Positions 7,924-8,454 of a DNA stretch of 8,454 bases are shown here, piece by piece (within the stretch, counting starts at the first letter, position 1; every line of letters begins with the position of its first letter). A program made the translations under genes and the position numbers. The notes beneath the pieces are model-generated. The model did not search any database. It was not told the DNA's origin and saw only the letters and a list, made by a program, of their open reading frames with translations. The DNA lies in the NCBI GenBank assembly GCA_001303225.1, contig LJNI01000156.1, forward strand, positions 1 through 8,454, given 5' to 3'. This stretch comes from a candidate division TA06 bacterium DG_78 (lineage in GTDB: Bacteria > Hydrothermota > Tepidihabitantia > SM23-42).

Positions 7924-7948
7924 CTACTTTTTCATCACCCCCTTTTTT
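7924..7948 (-). promoter_or_regulatory. Strong anti-SD-complementary element and MKK-stop mini-ORF in the protease leader
   Basis: The leader contains AAAGGGGGTGATGA, close to the full 16S-complementary consensus AAGGAGGTGATC. It overlaps an ATG (7935) followed by AAA AAG TAG, a three-residue MKK frame that echoes the protease's own first residues. The spacing from the G-run to this ATG is only about 2 nt, too short for efficient initiation, so a ribosome standby or leader role is more likely than peptide synthesis. It may also be chance. Confidence 0.3.
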
Positions 7949-7965
7949 GCCTTTTACGCACAGCT

Positions 7966-7994
7966 AATATACATTGAACGGCTACAATTGTCAA
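7966..7994 (-). promoter_or_regulatory. Sigma-70-type promoter of the protease gene
   Basis: Minus-strand TTGACA (7994-7989) and TATATT (7971-7966) are separated by the optimal 17 bp. Transcription should start near 7959, leaving a leader of about 90 nt before the GTG start. This is the best promoter match upstream of the protease; start-site mapping is not available. Confidence 0.75.
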
Positions 7995-8295
7995 TACAAA
8001 AGGCACACTGTCAAGGCTATAACAAATGCAGGGCCATTTTCTATGTATTACTGCCGTCCTGCTTATGCATAGAGATTAACACACAAGACAACGTACCTTA
8101 TTTTATAAAAAAATGTTACAAAAGTGTTACAATATGTAATTATCAATTTGTCAGCACCCACTTTTAGAGACGTTCTTTTGTAATCAAATAAGATTTGTGC
8201 CAGGAACAGCCTACATTACCTAAGAAACTCATGAAATTCCGTAGTGCAGCCACATCAAATACCTTAATGCGTAGTGAAGTTTCTTTGTCTAGACT
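7995..8295. other. Intergenic stretch without a convincing gene
   Basis: No frame on either strand has both a credible start with a ribosome binding site and protein-like content. The recognisable content is the SARP-like heptamer pair at 8102-8132. On the minus strand an open stretch of about 46 codons (8304-8164) lacks a usable upstream start. Whether the region is a long regulatory leader or the remains of a lost gene cannot be told from sequence alone. Confidence 0.6.
8102..8132 (-). promoter_or_regulatory. SARP-like direct heptamer repeat upstream of a -10-like box
   Basis: On the minus strand TTGTAAC occurs at 8132-8126 and again at 8121-8115, exactly 11 bp apart, followed after 7 nt by TATAAA (8107-8102). 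There is no good -35 box; the repeats occupy that position. SARP-family activators are known to bind heptamer direct repeats of 11-bp period about 8 bp before the -10. The neighbouring regulator appears to end in a SARP domain. Transcription from here would run leftwards to the protease, with start near 8095. The site is inferred from pattern only. Confidence 0.38.
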
Positions 8296-8454
8296 ATAGC
8301 GTACCTAGATTGTAACCGACAAAGTTCTTTTGTCAAGAATACAATATGAGATTTCTGAAGAAGTCACTGCGAGCTCCGTTAAATAAACATAGAAATTATG
8401 TAAATCTGGTTATATGATTTTCAGATAGAGAGTTGTTGTAAAACATCGGGTTAG
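8296..8454. repeat. Direct repeat copy B (159 bp seen, cut by window end)
   Basis: Matches 3018-3176 at 156 of 159 positions without gaps. It retains the regulator promoter and dyad unchanged, but the position matching the start codon reads ATA instead of ATG and no regulator coding sequence follows. The repeat is still matching at the last base of the window, so its real right end lies outside. Confidence 0.97.
8309..8336 (-). promoter_or_regulatory. Duplicate of the regulator promoter, without its gene
   Basis: TTGACA (8336-8331), 16-bp spacer and TACAAT (8314-8309) are identical to the promoter at 3031-3058, including the spacer dyad (8318-8334). Transcription would start near 8302 and run leftwards towards the protease about 440 nt away. 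Downstream there is only a tiny frame (ATG after TAAGG near 8247, eight codons). The product could be a longer protease leader, a small RNA, or nothing. Confidence 0.55.

Noticed and set aside
7916..8167. Plus-strand open frame of 83 codons in the intergenic region
   Set aside because: It runs antisense across the protease promoter and leader, has no ribosome binding site before its ATG, and its Phe/Tyr/Cys-rich translation shows no domain pattern.
8164..8304. Minus-strand open stretch of about 46 codons downstream of repeat copy B, ending in TAA
   Set aside because: The translation looks somewhat protein-like but there is no usable start near the upstream end and no recognised family; too short to call a gene or pseudogene.
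3018..8454. Reading the repeat pair as ends of a transposon or integrase-driven island
   Set aside because: No transposase or integrase gene lies between the copies, and the copies are direct and contain a promoter; duplication or recombination explains the pattern more simply.

Overview
The window reads as a piece of chromosome from an uncultured, moderately AT-rich bacterium. The large secreted protease ends in a FlgD-like / type IX-type C-terminal sorting module, and its architecture resembles proteins of WOR-3 and FCB-group candidate phyla. That placement is an inference from protein style, not from a marker gene. No rRNA, tRNA, transposase, phage gene or CRISPR array was seen.

Layout, from left to right. 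Positions 1-3019 (minus strand) hold the first 1006 residues of a very large signalling and transcription protein whose C-terminus lies off the left edge. It has a diguanylate-cyclase GGDEF domain with an intact-looking active site, a MalT-like STAND ATPase, a TPR-like helical repeat array, and the first strand of what looks like a SARP/BTAD winged-helix DNA-binding module. Positions 3020-3285 are intergenic. They hold the regulator's strong sigma-70-type promoter, so close to the ATG that the mRNA should be nearly leaderless, a small element with imperfect inverted ends, and the protease terminator. Positions 3286-7866 (minus strand) encode a complete 1526-residue secreted subtilisin of the KP-43 type with a long propeptide and a multi-domain C-terminal half. 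Positions 7867-8454 contain no convincing gene. They hold the protease leader and promoter, a SARP-like pair of TTGTAAC heptamers 11 bp apart in front of a -10-like box, and a second copy of the regulator's promoter region.

The main structural surprise is a 159-bp direct repeat with only three mismatches (3018-3176 and 8296-8454). It starts at the regulator's start codon, carries the regulator promoter and flanks the protease gene. The second copy runs off the right edge, so the true repeat is probably longer. Recombination between the copies would remove a 5278-bp segment containing the protease while leaving the regulator promoter intact.

How the parts may work together (inference): both genes read leftwards but have separate promoters, with a terminator between them. 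The regulator ends in a SARP-like DNA-binding domain. SARP proteins bind heptamer direct repeats spaced 11 bp apart just upstream of -10 boxes. Such a repeat sits upstream of the protease, and a weaker pair overlaps the regulator's own -10. A circuit in which ATP/ligand sensing and c-di-GMP are coupled to protease expression and autoregulation is plausible but untested.
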